A stretch of 64,000 nt of DNA, taken from the NCBI RefSeq assembly GCF_023657595.1, contig NZ_CP098323.1, positions 4,116,001 through 4,180,000 of the forward strand, read 5' to 3'. Shown piece by piece: positions 6,497 through 16,638 of this stretch. This DNA is from Cytobacillus firmus. GTDB lineage: Bacteria; Bacillota; Bacilli; Bacillales; Cytobacillaceae. The position numbers were made by a program, and so were the translations under genes. Numbering within the stretch: position 1 is the first letter of the stretch; every line of letters starts with the position of its first letter. The notes beneath the pieces are model-generated. The model was not told the origin of the DNA. It did no database searches and saw only the letters and a program-made list of their open reading frames with translations.

Positions 6497-9070
6497 ATGG
6501 TTAAGAATGGAAATATATCAATTAACGGTCAAGAAATTTCTGTTTATGATGATTCAGCAATTAAAGCCATATTAGAGGATACAGCTAAAAAGACACATAC
6601 CCACCTGGAACTTCATACTCATACCAACACTGTACAACTAGACAAAATAGGAGAAAACACTCAAGGGGAACTGACATATAATGGATCGGTAGTGAAAGGA
6701 AGTTTATCAAATGCAAGTATTTATATGCTGGAACTTAGTCGTTGGGGAGTGAAAAATAACGGTACCGATGCTATTAATACATCAAAAGGTATCAACGAAG
6801 CTTTTATATGGGCAGCTGGACAAAACTACTCAGAGGTCGTATTGCCAAAAGGTACGTATCTAATAAGTAAAGATGAGGCATTAAGACCACAAAGTTTTAC
6901 GACAATTAATCTAAATGGATCAACCTTAAAAATGGAAACAAACGGTTCATCTGGTTATATACTTATAGCTATAGAACGAGGTAAGGAGCACATTCGTATT
7001 ACTAACGGTATTCTTGAAGGTGATAGAGATACACATGATTATCATACAAACCCAGGTACTCATGAGCATGGTTTCGGTATACTAATACGTTATAGCAATA
7101 ACAATATTACAATAGATAATTTAGATATTCATAGTATGACTGGAGATGCTATTTCTGTACAGTGCGGTACAGGGTATGTAGGTGACCCAGGAAGTAACCA
7201 TTGGTCATTCTTAGATAATGGGGGATATGTACAGGGCGGTATCAATAATGATGGAACATTTAATACCAATACAAACAGAATCAGATCTGCCACTAAGATT
7301 GATGTAACAGTCCCTAGTATGATTAATAACGGGAGAGCATTCGTGTTTGGAGGAAATGACTTTGGAGTAATAGGGGATCCTGTAACTGCAAGTATCATTG
7401 ACGTTGCGTTTTATGCAAGCGACAATACATTTATTCAATTGAAATCTACTACTTTCTTTGAAAGGATACCCATTCCCGAAGGTGCAAATTACGCGTATAT
7501 GTCTCTAAGACAAAGTGTTGTTCCACCATATACCTCTTTAACTGTCAGGTGGCAGGATTTCCCTAGAAATGTCCATATTGACCGATGTAACCTTCATCAT
7601 AATAGAAGACTTGGTGTTATGCTCTCTGGTCAAGACGTGCATTTGAAAAATTGCACCATACATGATAACGGTACTATTAACAACGGAGTTGCAGGTACAG
7701 GACCGAACAGTGGATTAGATATAGAAGATGGTGGAGGATTGAATCAGCATATATTCATTGAAAATAACAATTTTTATAATAACCTAAATTGGAGTCTTAT
7801 CCTTGTATATGGAAAGCATATTCGGATAAAAAATAACACTTTCCATGACAGACCCATTGTAAACATGGTAGGAACATCAAAAATTGAGATAGCAGGAAAT
7901 ACCTTTATTAGCAGTGGAGCCTTTTTATATGCAGAGACATTATTTACGAATAATATTCTTTTTAACAGCCAACTTATTATAGGAGAGCCTGAATGGGAGG
8001 ATAGAACTCCGAGGAGAGTTGAAGTATCTGGGAGTTATTTTCACAATTCCAGCCTTAATTTCCAGAACAAGCAAGACTATAGTAGCTTTGTAACCGATTG
8101 TGCATTCTTTGCAGATGAAAGTTTTATGGGAACATTGGTAGTAATAGGGGAATATCCTCAAACGATACGAGATTGTACAATTTATGGTGGAGAATTTAGT
8201 GCAACTACCAATGTTCGAAACGGTTGGGTAATAGAGGGTATTCTCTTTACAAATGGTAAAGGGGCTAAACTAGGGAATGCTACCTACAAACGGTGCACAT
8301 TTATTAATCCTGGAAAAATAGTTGTAGTTACTAACCCAAACGCAGTTGTTGAGTTAGATGAATGTCACTTTGAATGGAGTACCTCCAATCTCTTTGAATC
8401 TGATTTTAATATTAAATTACTAAAAGTAAAAAATTGCACGTTCAAAGGAAAAGACAAACCAGCTTTCTTTATATGGCAGGCTGCTAGGATAGAATTTATT
8501 AATAATATTTTTGAATTTGATAATACAAAGACTAACTCAGTAATTGAATTATTTTATTCTAACACTCAAAATGTAGTATTGACTGATAATCGGTTTAAGG
8601 CAAGCTTACCTATGGATATTATAAAACAGTCAAATTCAGCAGCGCGGATAGATTTAACAGACAATTTTATAGATAACATGAATGTTTCAAATAACGGATT
8701 GATATGTATTGATAGAAACAAAATAAATGGAGTAATCGGGCAAGCCACAGAACCTACATTTGGATACTTTAAAAAAGGTCAGCTGATTCCAAATTCCAAT
8801 CCAATTAGCGGAGGATTTATGGGTTGGATTACAACAACAGAAGGAATCGCTAATACGTACCGTTTATGGACTCCAAATACCTATCTCTTTAAAGGGACTA
8901 TAATATATATGAATAACCATTTCTTTGTGTCTTTAACAAATGAGGGTTCAACAGGTTCAACAGCTCCTCCTTGGCCTACTGTATTAGGTGAAACGGTTAT
9001 CGACAAACAAATAACTTGGAAAAATATAGGAGTTAAAGCAGTGTTTAAAACTTACGGTTCTATTTCATAA
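6497..9070 (+). CDS. Tailspike/pectate-lyase-like beta-helix protein
   Basis: 857 aa. The N-terminus (1-60) resembles phage appendage attachment segments and is His-rich (THTHLELHTHT). Residues about 75-100 (RWGVKNNGTDAINTSKGINEAF) match the start of the Pectate_lyase_3 right-handed beta-helix fold. From about 110 to 750 there are many N-rich coil repeats of the type NITIDNLDI and KNCTIHDN. The C-terminal 80 residues resemble phage tail-fibre tips (STAPPWPT, TWKNIG). There is no signal peptide. Members bind or cleave polysaccharides. No phage structural gene is nearby, and a SinR-like operator precedes it, so a role in the exopolysaccharide matrix is inferred. The GAGG ribosome-binding site at 6481 is rather far from the ATG. 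Confidence 0.7.
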   Translation: MVKNGNISINGQEISVYDDSAIKAILEDTAKKTHTHLELHTHTNTVQLDKIGENTQGELTYNGSVVKGSLSNASIYMLELSRWGVKNNGTDAINTSKGINEAFIWAAGQNYSEVVLPKGTYLISKDEALRPQSFTTINLNGSTLKMETNGSSGYILIAIERGKEHIRITNGILEGDRDTHDYHTNPGTHEHGFGILIRYSNNNITIDNLDIHSMTGDAISVQCGTGYVGDPGSNHWSFLDNGGYVQGGINNDGTFNTNTNRIRSATKIDVTVPSMINNGRAFVFGGNDFGVIGDPVTASIIDVAFYASDNTFIQLKSTTFFERIPIPEGANYAYMSLRQSVVPPYTSLTVRWQDFPRNVHIDRCNLHHNRRLGVMLSGQDVHLKNCTIHDNGTINNGVAGTGPNSGLDIEDGGGLNQHIFIENNNFYNNLNWSLILVYGKHIRIKNNTFHDRPIVNMVGTSKIEIAGNTFISSGAFLYAETLFTNNILFNSQLIIGEPEWEDRTPRRVEVSGSYFHNSSLNFQNKQDYSSFVTDCAFFADESFMGTLVVIGEYPQTIRDCTIYGGEFSATTNVRNGWVIEGILFTNGKGAKLGNATYKRCTFINPGKIVVVTNPNAVVELDECHFEWSTSNLFESDFNIKLLKVKNCTFKGKDKPAFFIWQAARIEFINNIFEFDNTKTNSVIELFYSNTQNVVLTDNRFKASLPMDIIKQSNSAARIDLTDNFIDNMNVSNNGLICIDRNKINGVIGQATEPTFGYFKKGQLIPNSNPISGGFMGWITTTEGIANTYRLWTPNTYLFKGTIIYMNNHFFVSLTNEGSTGSTAPPWPTVLGETVIDKQITWKNIGVKAVFKTYGSIS

Positions 9071-9140
9071 TCAATACAATTTCTAAACTATAGAAGAATT
9101 TATTTTTCCATAAACTAAATCGAGGGGTGAATCGGAACGT

Positions 9141-9183
9141 AAAAAGGGGTATGATTTCATGGAGAATCCTACCTCCTTTTTTT
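9141..9183. terminator. Bidirectional terminator between convergent units
   Basis: Stem pairing AAAGG/CCTTT, GGTA/TACC and GATT/AATC with a T7 tail on the plus strand and a T-run on the minus strand. It lies between the beta-helix gene and the end of the eps locus. Confidence 0.75.
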
Positions 9184-9211
9184 AGTGGCCCAATAAGAAC
9201 TTAGGGAATCC

Positions 9212-10315
9212 CTATACTATTTCAGTTACTTTTTTTTGTCTGATTTGTCTGTGTGTATCGGATTTATATCTATTAACATTACCAATAAGATATTTTCCAA
9301 AGGCAGCTTTATTAAATATGTGTGCAGATAATATTGAACAAGTAATACTAGTAATCAGTACAATTATTAAATAGCTAAGTTTGTTAAAAAACATAGGGGG
9401 GGATGCTAATTCTATTAGGTGGATGAATAGCATATGCATTAAATAAATACAAAAAGAATAGTTACTGATTATCATTATTATTTTAGGTACCTTTTTAATA
9501 AAAATGGTTGTAAAGAGAATTATTAAGAAAATGACACTCGTTGTATATAAAACCATATCTATTCTTTTAGAATTTGTAAAATTAATTAGATTGTATTTAT
9601 TAATAATTACAAATAATAAGAAAGTGAAAACTGGTAATAACAAAATAATATATTTATTTTTTATTATAAGAGATAAAAATTCGTTAAAATACTTTCCACA
9701 ATAAAATCCTAATGAAAAATAGAATACCCAGCCAATAAAAGGTAACCAATATCCAAATCTCCAAATTTCTTGTGCAATAAAAAAATTGGGTGGATTTGTA
9801 AAATTAAATATTCCTAAATAAATAACATTGACTAATAAAGCTAAAGGCAAAACAACAGAAGGGGAAAATCTATTGAGGAATTTATTTAGTTTTACATGTA
9901 AAAAGTAAAACTGGAAAATTATTAAAACAAAATACAATACAGAGTGCCCTAGGAAAATATTTTTCACTATTTCAAGCAATATGGTTTCTATGCTAATTCT
10001 TTTTACCTCAATAATCGCATAAATAATATTCATAAAAATATAAGGCAATAATATGTAACCGAATCGTTTTCTAAAAAAACCTTTCGGTAATTGTACAGGA
10101 TACTTTTTAGATAATAGTAATTCTGAGATAAATACAAATATAGGTGTGCCAAATAGACCAGCTGCTAAGAGGTAGTTTAAAAATAAACTGTAGAAGTCAT
10201 TGCTTAAATGTTTAAATTCAACATTAGTTAATTGAATGCTATGCCCCATAACAACAGCTATACACGCAATTGCGCGAAGCCAAAATACAGAGTTTATTGT
10301 AGAATTATTATTCAT
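9212..10315 (-). CDS. Acyltransferase family 3 membrane protein (exopolysaccharide O-acyltransferase)
   Basis: 367 aa from the ATG at 10315, which has AAAGGG 7 nt upstream. A GTG at 10330 would add five residues. The N-terminal pattern FWLRAIACIAVVMGHS (with the conserved R and H) and about ten hydrophobic segments identify Acyl_transf_3. Such proteins O-acetylate or O-succinylate cell-surface sugars using cytosolic acyl-CoA. As the last gene of the eps locus it probably decorates the polymer. Base composition is very AT-rich, like the rest of the distal eps module, suggesting acquisition separate from the core. Confidence 0.75.
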   Translation of the reverse strand: MNNNSTINSVFWLRAIACIAVVMGHSIQLTNVEFKHLSNDFYSLFLNYLLAAGLFGTPIFVFISELLLSKKYPVQLPKGFFRKRFGYILLPYIFMNIIYAIIEVKRISIETILLEIVKNIFLGHSVLYFVLIIFQFYFLHVKLNKFLNRFSPSVVLPLALLVNVIYLGIFNFTNPPNFFIAQEIWRFGYWLPFIGWVFYFSLGFYCGKYFNEFLSLIIKNKYIILLLPVFTFLLFVIINKYNLINFTNSKRIDMVLYTTSVIFLIILFTTIFIKKVPKIIMIISNYSFCIYLMHMLFIHLIELASPPMFFNKLSYLIIVLITSITCSILSAHIFNKAAFGKYLIGNVNRYKSDTHRQIRQKKVTEIV

Positions 10316-10418
10316 TTTTTTCCCTTTCACTTATTGTTTTTATAGGTTTATTGTATATATTTATAATATTAGTCATTTATTTTACTAAACTTTTTTACGT
10401 TCTTCACTCTAAATAGAT

Positions 10419-10447
10419 CCCTTTCTTTAATAATTTGAAAGAAAGGG
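10419..10447. repeat. Perfect inverted repeat in an intergenic gap
   Basis: CCCTTTCTTT and AAAGAAAGGG form a 10-bp perfect stem with a 9-bp loop inside the 345-bp gap between the acyltransferase and flippase genes. There is no T-run after it, so it is a weak terminator candidate at best. A lone GTTCTTT half-site is at 10593-10599. Nothing else is recognised in 10316-10660. Confidence 0.5.
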
Positions 10448-10660
10448 TAATAAGCAAAAACGACTACTTTTAAAGAAGTTAAATTTAATTTGAGTAGAAA
10501 TTTGGATCAAAATTAAGTTCAAAATAACCTCTAGAAAGATTATCTGTTTGCTTAGGAGTTTGCTGAAGTCATTTTATATTCTTTTAAAAATTGTTCTTTA
10601 TCCCGTTACTTTAAAGTTATACTTTAATCTTTTTTGATTCCTTATAATAAAGTTTAAACC

Positions 10661-12208
10661 TTATCCAACGGCCTTAGTTTTACCTCTCGGCAACTTAATT
10701 TTCAATACTGAAAGAGCAATATTAATTAAGTACTGAAACTCCTTACTTTTATAAAAAATGACAATATAAATTACATTAGGTACTATTAAACTAATTAATC
10801 CCTTTCCAGCAAGGGCCAAAAAGTTATCTCCAATTATTAGGCTATTACATATTATTGTTGTAATAAAACAAGCAGCTAATGTTAATAATCCAAATACAAT
10901 ATACTTTTTGAAATACAAAAAAACAGATCTTTTAAACACATACTTATATACTATTACTGGCTGCGTCCAAAACACAGTTGTAAGAGTACTAATTGTTGTC
11001 CCTATAAATATTCCTGCTAAACCAAAGTATTTTACTAAAAATAAAGATGCTATTAAATTTATAAAACCTTCAAATAATGGTGCATACTTATCCTGGACAA
11101 ATAAACCTGCTTTATTTTTAAAAGTTGCAATTGCTGTTCTCATTCCTGTCAAGTAGAAATTAAGCAAAACTATTATAAAGGTTAGATTATTAAGAATATA
11201 TTGACTTCCTAACCACCAACTAATTAATGGCTCTAATAAGTTAAATAAAACTATCACACATAATGAATAGAGCCAAAAGTTAACTAAATAAGTTACCTTA
11301 AAAATCGAATAGTTTTTATCGCTGCTTTCAGTAGCAATTAGATTTCCTATACTTGAATCAATTCCACCTAGCACTGGTTTTACTAAAGCTGCCAATTGAT
11401 TAATGATCATTGTATAATTCGAGTAAATTCCTACAGTTGCTAATCCAATAAAGGAAGATATTAGAATATTATCTATTCCAAATACAAGGAAACCTCCTAT
11501 ATTGTGTAAAAACATTGCTTTTACATTTTTAACTAAATTCTCTTTAGTACTCTTATCCAAAGGATACTTTTCTTTAGTTTTAATATATGAATATCTTTTG
11601 TTAACAATGCTGCCATTTATTAAATTTTGAATTACATAAATTATTAATTCGAATATCAAATAAAGAATATAACTCTTAGTTGTAATAAGGATTATTATCT
11701 TAGCTATAGAAGTAAAAACTTGAAACATCAAATCAATTTTCGCTAGTACATAACCTTTTTGATCCGCATTAATTAAGGACCACTTATGAGCATTCAGATA
11801 TGAGACTATATTCTTTAAAACAAACAAGGAATAGATTAATGTAATATCAGCAATAGAATTGCCATTCTTTATTAAGGTCCCTAAAAAGGGATATATACAT
11901 ATACTAATAAATAAAATTATTATTGATAAAATACCATAAACTTTTTTGTATAATTGAACTAATGCGATAACCTTATTTCTATCATCCTCAGCAAGTGGCT
12001 TGTATAAGTTGTAAACAATACTTATCCCGATGCCGCCTTCAACTAATGCCATTATCGATAATACATTCGTTAAAAGGCCATTAACACCTAGATAATCAAT
12101 ACCTAGACTGTCTAGGAAAGCTTTCCTTGATACAAACCCTAAAATTACAATAACTATTTGTGATAAAATACTTATAGAAATATTCTTTATTGAATTACTA
12201 GTTCTCAT
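10661..12208 (-). CDS. Polysaccharide flippase (Wzx/EpsK-like, MATE/PST superfamily)
   Basis: 515 aa with about 12-14 hydrophobic segments. The N-terminus (NSIKNISISILSQIVIVILGF, FLDSLGIDYLGVNGLLTNVL) is typical of oligosaccharide flippases of the PST family. It would move undecaprenyl-linked repeat units of the eps polymer across the membrane. This locus otherwise lacks a flippase, so it is needed for the distal gene set to make sense. The C-terminus ends LPRGKTKAVG, which is hydrophilic and unlike a flippase end. It may have been supplied by a repeat sequence. Confidence 0.8.
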   Translation of the reverse strand: MRTSNSIKNISISILSQIVIVILGFVSRKAFLDSLGIDYLGVNGLLTNVLSIMALVEGGIGISIVYNLYKPLAEDDRNKVIALVQLYKKVYGILSIIILFISICIYPFLGTLIKNGNSIADITLIYSLFVLKNIVSYLNAHKWSLINADQKGYVLAKIDLMFQVFTSIAKIIILITTKSYILYLIFELIIYVIQNLINGSIVNKRYSYIKTKEKYPLDKSTKENLVKNVKAMFLHNIGGFLVFGIDNILISSFIGLATVGIYSNYTMIINQLAALVKPVLGGIDSSIGNLIATESSDKNYSIFKVTYLVNFWLYSLCVIVLFNLLEPLISWWLGSQYILNNLTFIIVLLNFYLTGMRTAIATFKNKAGLFVQDKYAPLFEGFINLIASLFLVKYFGLAGIFIGTTISTLTTVFWTQPVIVYKYVFKRSVFLYFKKYIVFGLLTLAACFITTIICNSLIIGDNFLALAGKGLISLIVPNVIYIVIFYKSKEFQYLINIALSVLKIKLPRGKTKAVG

Positions 12209-12261
12209 ATATAAAATAGTCCTTTTTATATTTTTTACAAAAAACCTTAAAGTAACTTGTA

Positions 12262-13161
12262 CTATCCAACTCTGGTTAAAATTTCGCTTTCATATTTCTC
12301 ATCATTAATATCATTCACCACTGTTCCGTTAGGAATTTCACCAATATATTTATTTTGTATAGGACGCTTTTCGGTAGCCTTTTGCAAGAACCATTCATAT
12401 TCTATGTCAATGTGACCAATATCAATGGCTTGATATCCTAATAATGATAGATCATATGCTAAAACTGTTGCTGTTGGCCCAAGCGCAATTAAGATTAGTT
12501 TTGACCTATTTTGGTTTTTAACTTCTTCAAAAATTTCTTCGTATTTATCAAACGCATTTGTAGATGGACAAATTATTCTTTCCATTGATTTGGCATTATG
12601 GAATAAATCATTACCTATTCCCAGTCTACTTTTATCACCTTCTACAATGACTATCTCTCTTTTAGTCCATAACTTCTTAAATTTCCTAAACCTTTCTTCA
12701 GCATTGCTTTTATCTTTATGATCTATATATAATCTAGTAACTAAGGAATCATAATATTGTTTCCTCTTACCTATTATTTTATATATTTTGCTACGGTTTC
12801 GATTTAAGTATTTTATCCAATAAGTCTTTGAATTTTCTGTACACCAATCTACATTATCAAAAACATTGGGAATACATACTAAATGTTGTTTATTGTTACT
12901 CTTTATAATTTGTTTTAATCTTTGACTTAATTCTTTTGAGTAAGGTTGAAACAACAAACTCTTCCCTTGCATTAGTCCAAATTCACCATCCCCGAATCTA
13001 CTCATGGAAAAACTACCATTTATTAATTTGGTTAATGTCTCATCAGTTGTTTTTACCATCGGTCGTGGTATTATTCTGGCAATAACTTTATTAAAAAAAA
13101 TCATTAAATTCCCTTTTGCAGATACAAATTTATTGTAAATTAGTAATATAAATTTTTTCAT
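12262..13161 (-). CDS. GT-D fold glycosyltransferase (DUF1792)
   Basis: 299 aa from the ATG at 13161, which has AGGATGG 7 nt upstream. The ATG at 13170 has its only purine-rich box abutting it. The motif RFGDGEFGLMQG (about residues 55-66) is the hallmark of the DUF1792/GT-D family seen in streptococcal serine-rich-glycoprotein and capsule loci. These are soluble, metal-dependent glycosyltransferases. The start overlaps the end of the preceding GT2 gene. The acceptor and donor sugars cannot be told from sequence. Confidence 0.75.
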   Translation of the reverse strand: MKKFILLIYNKFVSAKGNLMIFFNKVIARIIPRPMVKTTDETLTKLINGSFSMSRFGDGEFGLMQGKSLLFQPYSKELSQRLKQIIKSNNKQHLVCIPNVFDNVDWCTENSKTYWIKYLNRNRSKIYKIIGKRKQYYDSLVTRLYIDHKDKSNAEERFRKFKKLWTKREIVIVEGDKSRLGIGNDLFHNAKSMERIICPSTNAFDKYEEIFEEVKNQNRSKLILIALGPTATVLAYDLSLLGYQAIDIGHIDIEYEWFLQKATEKRPIQNKYIGEIPNGTVVNDINDEKYESEILTRVG

Positions 13162-14132
13162 ATTAACCATCCTTTATTTATAAAACCTATAAGGAATTTA
13201 TATATTTTTGGGTGAACTCTCAGAGCTGCTAATAATATCTTTACATTTCTAGGTAAGTAATTAAGTTTTATTGTTTGATTGAAGTAACTATTTAATATCA
13301 TTGCTACCTTATAATAATCTTTCTTATGCTGGTTGAAATCACCATTTTCCACGATCATTCTTAAAACAACAAGTGAGCTATTTGATAATTTTAAAACTAC
13401 CAAACTAGTTAATTCAGAGTAATACTTACTAATAAACTTATACATTTCTTCATACACTAGAACCGCATCAATCTTTATATTCTTTACGGCATTATCCATT
13501 GTGCTTCCTTCATGCTTAATATAATTATATTTGGGGGAGCCAATACAACAAACCTTATTACATTTATGAATTAGTTTATAAGTAAAAGCAGTATCTTCAT
13601 AGGTTATACCAACTGGAAATCGTATATCTTCTAATAAGCTTCTTTTAATTAACTTTGTCCAAACAACTTCATCATATAACTCGCCCTTAAGCATTTCCTT
13701 CATTGCTTGTTTTTTATCATGTATTATTAATGAATGTGTACCGTTGATCTTTAGTCGATCTTTATAATGAATTTTACTGGTACAATTTGCAATATCACAC
13801 TCATAAGTTTCACAAAGACTATAGAGTAACTCATACATATCTGGCTCTATCCAGTCATCACTATCAACAAATCCAACATATTTACCACAGGCTATATCTA
13901 ATCCCATATTTCTTGCAGATGCTTGACCTCCATTTTCTTTATGAATTACTTTAACTCTTGTATCTTTTTTAGCATAAGCCTCACAAATTTCTCCACACCT
14001 ATCAGGAGAGCCATCGTTAATAAGTATCAATTCAAATTCTTTAAAAGTTTGAGCTAATATAGAATCAATACATTTATGTAAATACTGTTCTACTTTATAA
14101 ACTGGAACAATAATACTAATTTTAGTATTCAT
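13158..14132 (-). CDS. Glycosyltransferase family 2 (EpsJ-like)
   Basis: 324 aa. The N-terminal GT-A domain has ISIIVPVYKVEQYLHKCIDSIL, the donor-binding LINDGSPD and the metal-binding DSDDW (about residue 92). It is similar in layout to B. subtilis EpsJ and to capsule GT2 enzymes. It would extend the lipid-linked repeat unit at the cytoplasmic face. It lies 14 bp after the preceding GT4 gene. Confidence 0.8.
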   Translation of the reverse strand: MNTKISIIVPVYKVEQYLHKCIDSILAQTFKEFELILINDGSPDRCGEICEAYAKKDTRVKVIHKENGGQASARNMGLDIACGKYVGFVDSDDWIEPDMYELLYSLCETYECDIANCTSKIHYKDRLKINGTHSLIIHDKKQAMKEMLKGELYDEVVWTKLIKRSLLEDIRFPVGITYEDTAFTYKLIHKCNKVCCIGSPKYNYIKHEGSTMDNAVKNIKIDAVLVYEEMYKFISKYYSELTSLVVLKLSNSSLVVLRMIVENGDFNQHKKDYYKVAMILNSYFNQTIKLNYLPRNVKILLAALRVHPKIYKFLIGFINKGWLI

Positions 14133-14146
14133 ACTGTACTTCCTCT

Positions 14147-15337
14147 CTATTCAACAAAGGATAGAAACCTTTCAAAATCTTCGTTTCCATTAAGAACCTG
14201 CCTTGATAAATTATTTTTAAATTCCATTCGCTTATATTTATCATCAATTAAATATTTTAACTTTTTATAAACATCATCTTCAGTGCAGCCTACAATAAAT
14301 CCGTTATATCCATTATCAATCTGTTCATATGCTCCAATAAAGTTTGTTGTCACAATAGGTTTTTCTAAACACTTTGCTTCAGCTAAAGTTAGACAATAAC
14401 CTTCATGCCGAGATGTTTGAACATAAATATCAGACTGTAAGATATACGGATAGGGGTTGGGTTTTGCTCCTAAAAGAATGAAATCATTTTTTAAACTGTA
14501 CCTTTGAATTAGTTGTTCATACTCTGCACCATCTATACCTTCACCAATACAGTACCATCTGACTTCATACCCCTCACTTCTTAATCGAGATAATACTTTA
14601 ATAGCAATATCTTGACCCTTTTCCTTTGAAAGCCTTCCTACTGTTACAATCTTAAGACCTTTATAGTCATTATCAAATCCCACTGGGATTTTTGACATTT
14701 CCTTTATAACTTCTTTTGGAATTATATTCATAAACACTTCAACTTTTTTATTTATACCAGGTAATTTTTCTATAAGGTTCTTCTTAGCCTGTTTTGATAC
14801 TACATATATCTTTTCATAACTCCGATATAATTTTTCATACAATTTTTCGTTGATCGTATGTTTAGATACATCAAAGTGAACCCAAGATATTTTCTTTTTA
14901 GCAGATACTTTATTTGCTATGTAATAATCAATAATATCCGTCGGACCTTGGTAGGAGATTGCAATGTCATATTTATTTAGATTGTTAGGTACAGCCTTTA
15001 ACACATTTTGATAATACAAGTATCTATTTTTAAAGTACTTGGATATAAAATATGCATTAATAAAAGAAATAACTTTTAGAAACATCTTTTTATTAAGAAA
15101 ATGTTTAACTGTTTGTTGAGGTGGCTGCATGATTATTGGTTTTACATCTTTAAACCATGTAGATTCTTCTACTTTAACCCATTCAGGAATGTATTCTAAA
15201 AATCCGCCTTTTTTCTCTAATAGCATAAGGGTGATATCATATTTATCTTTTGGAATAGCCGATAATAGGGAAATCAATGATTTTTCAACGCCACCAATAT
15301 TCATGCTAGAAACCATAAATAAAACCTTCTTTTTCAT
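14147..15337 (-). CDS. Glycosyltransferase family 4
   Basis: 396 aa. The N-terminal motif NIGGVEKSLISLL and the C-terminal GT-B domain TVGRLSKEKGQDIAIKVL, followed by SRHEGYCLTLAEAKCLEKPIV with the E-x7-E nucleotide-sugar motif, identify GT4. It is clearly paralogous to the next gene upstream (15424-16620), sharing many segments, for example YVQ(T/P)SRHEGYC. The pair probably arose by tandem duplication. It follows a terminator hairpin, so it may depend on EAR-mediated read-through for expression. Confidence 0.8.
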   Translation of the reverse strand: MKKKVLFMVSSMNIGGVEKSLISLLSAIPKDKYDITLMLLEKKGGFLEYIPEWVKVEESTWFKDVKPIIMQPPQQTVKHFLNKKMFLKVISFINAYFISKYFKNRYLYYQNVLKAVPNNLNKYDIAISYQGPTDIIDYYIANKVSAKKKISWVHFDVSKHTINEKLYEKLYRSYEKIYVVSKQAKKNLIEKLPGINKKVEVFMNIIPKEVIKEMSKIPVGFDNDYKGLKIVTVGRLSKEKGQDIAIKVLSRLRSEGYEVRWYCIGEGIDGAEYEQLIQRYSLKNDFILLGAKPNPYPYILQSDIYVQTSRHEGYCLTLAEAKCLEKPIVTTNFIGAYEQIDNGYNGFIVGCTEDDVYKKLKYLIDDKYKRMEFKNNLSRQVLNGNEDFERFLSFVE

Positions 15338-15387
15338 CTTTATTCCACCTCAACCCCCGGCAAAAGGTTTTTATTTTAAATAAATGC

Positions 15388-15425
15388 AAAAACCCCAAGC
15401 TACATGGAACATGACTTGAGGTTTT
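15388..15425 (-). terminator. Intrinsic terminator inside the eps locus
   Basis: On the minus strand, stem AAAACCTCAAG / CTTGGGGTTTT with a T-run. It overlaps the stop codon of the GT4 gene at 15424 and lies before the next GT4 gene. It would cut the long eps transcript unless antitermination operates. Confidence 0.75.
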
Positions 15426-16620
15426 AAAAATCTACCGCTAAATTAAATATCTTTTCTTTCGCTGTTTTGTTATTTATAAGATCTATTTGGAGGTTTGTCT
15501 TTATCTTTTTTCTTAATTTATCATCATTTAATACTCTACAAATAGCTTTATACATTTGATTCTCATCAAAACTGACTAATATTCCTGTTTCTTCATTCAA
15601 TATTTGCTCAGCAGCACCTGTGAAATTTGTGCTAATAATTGGATTATCAAAACATCTTGCTTCAGCCAAAGTGATACAATAGCCTTCGTGACGGGAAGGC
15701 TGGACATATATGTCACACTGTTTCATATATGGGTAAGGATTAGTTTGTTCCCCTAATAGAATAAAGTCGTTTTCAAGATTATACGACTTTATAAGTTGTT
15801 CATATTCATTTCTTGCGCTTCCATCACCTATACAATACCACCTAACATTAAATCCTTCTTTTTTCAGTTTGGCAAGTACAGGAATGGTTAAATCCTGACC
15901 CTTTTCCTTACTTAATCGTCCAACTGTTAAGATACGTACACCTTCAAACTGATCTTCAAAGCCCGTGCCTTCTTCAGCCATTTTCTCAACCAACACTGTT
16001 GATACAATATTTGGAAAATGGTCAATTTTATCATTTATTTTTGGCAGCACGCTAATCAACTTATCTTTTCCTTCTTTTGATACGACAAAAATCTTATCAA
16101 ACTTCTTGTATATTTTTTCTGCAAAATACTTGTTAAACCCAATCTTTGTTACATCAAAATGAATCCATTGAATTTTCTTTTTAGCTTTAACTTTGTGGAC
16201 AATAAAATAGCTTATGAAGTCCATAGGACCAGCATAAGCTACTGCAATGTCATATTGAATTTTACCTATTGGATATTCACGTAAAATATATTTAAAAAAT
16301 AGATTCCTTTCTTTTGTAATCTTAGTAATAAAATAAAGAAAAAATATAATAAGAGCTTTTATGACTTTGCCATTTTTTAAGAAATGTAATGCTGATATAT
16401 GTAAAGGTCTTTTTAAGAGTACCTTAAGGCTATCATCCCCTTTAAGATATACTATATTTACGCAATTAGGGATAGAATCCAGGAACCCACCGTACTCTTC
16501 TAGCATAAATAAAGTTATATCAAAGTTATCCTTCGGCATCTCTGATATCATATTAAGCAGCGCCTTTTCAGTTCCACCCACATTCATATTTATGAGCATA
16601 AAAAGTATACTTTTTTTCAT
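15424..16620 (-). CDS. Glycosyltransferase family 4 (tandem paralogue)
   Basis: 398 aa. GT-B fold with NVGGTEKALLNMI at the N-terminus, TVGRLSKEKGQDLTIPVL around residue 235 and PSRHEGYCITLAEARCFDNPII near 315. It is close in sequence to the adjacent 14147-15337 enzyme and more distant from 16639-17829. It should transfer one sugar of the repeat unit. Its stop codon lies inside the terminator stem. Confidence 0.8.
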   Translation of the reverse strand: MKKSILFMLINMNVGGTEKALLNMISEMPKDNFDITLFMLEEYGGFLDSIPNCVNIVYLKGDDSLKVLLKRPLHISALHFLKNGKVIKALIIFFLYFITKITKERNLFFKYILREYPIGKIQYDIAVAYAGPMDFISYFIVHKVKAKKKIQWIHFDVTKIGFNKYFAEKIYKKFDKIFVVSKEGKDKLISVLPKINDKIDHFPNIVSTVLVEKMAEEGTGFEDQFEGVRILTVGRLSKEKGQDLTIPVLAKLKKEGFNVRWYCIGDGSARNEYEQLIKSYNLENDFILLGEQTNPYPYMKQCDIYVQPSRHEGYCITLAEARCFDNPIISTNFTGAAEQILNEETGILVSFDENQMYKAICRVLNDDKLRKKIKTNLQIDLINNKTAKEKIFNLAVDF

Positions 16621-16638
16621 TAGATTACACTCTCTTCC

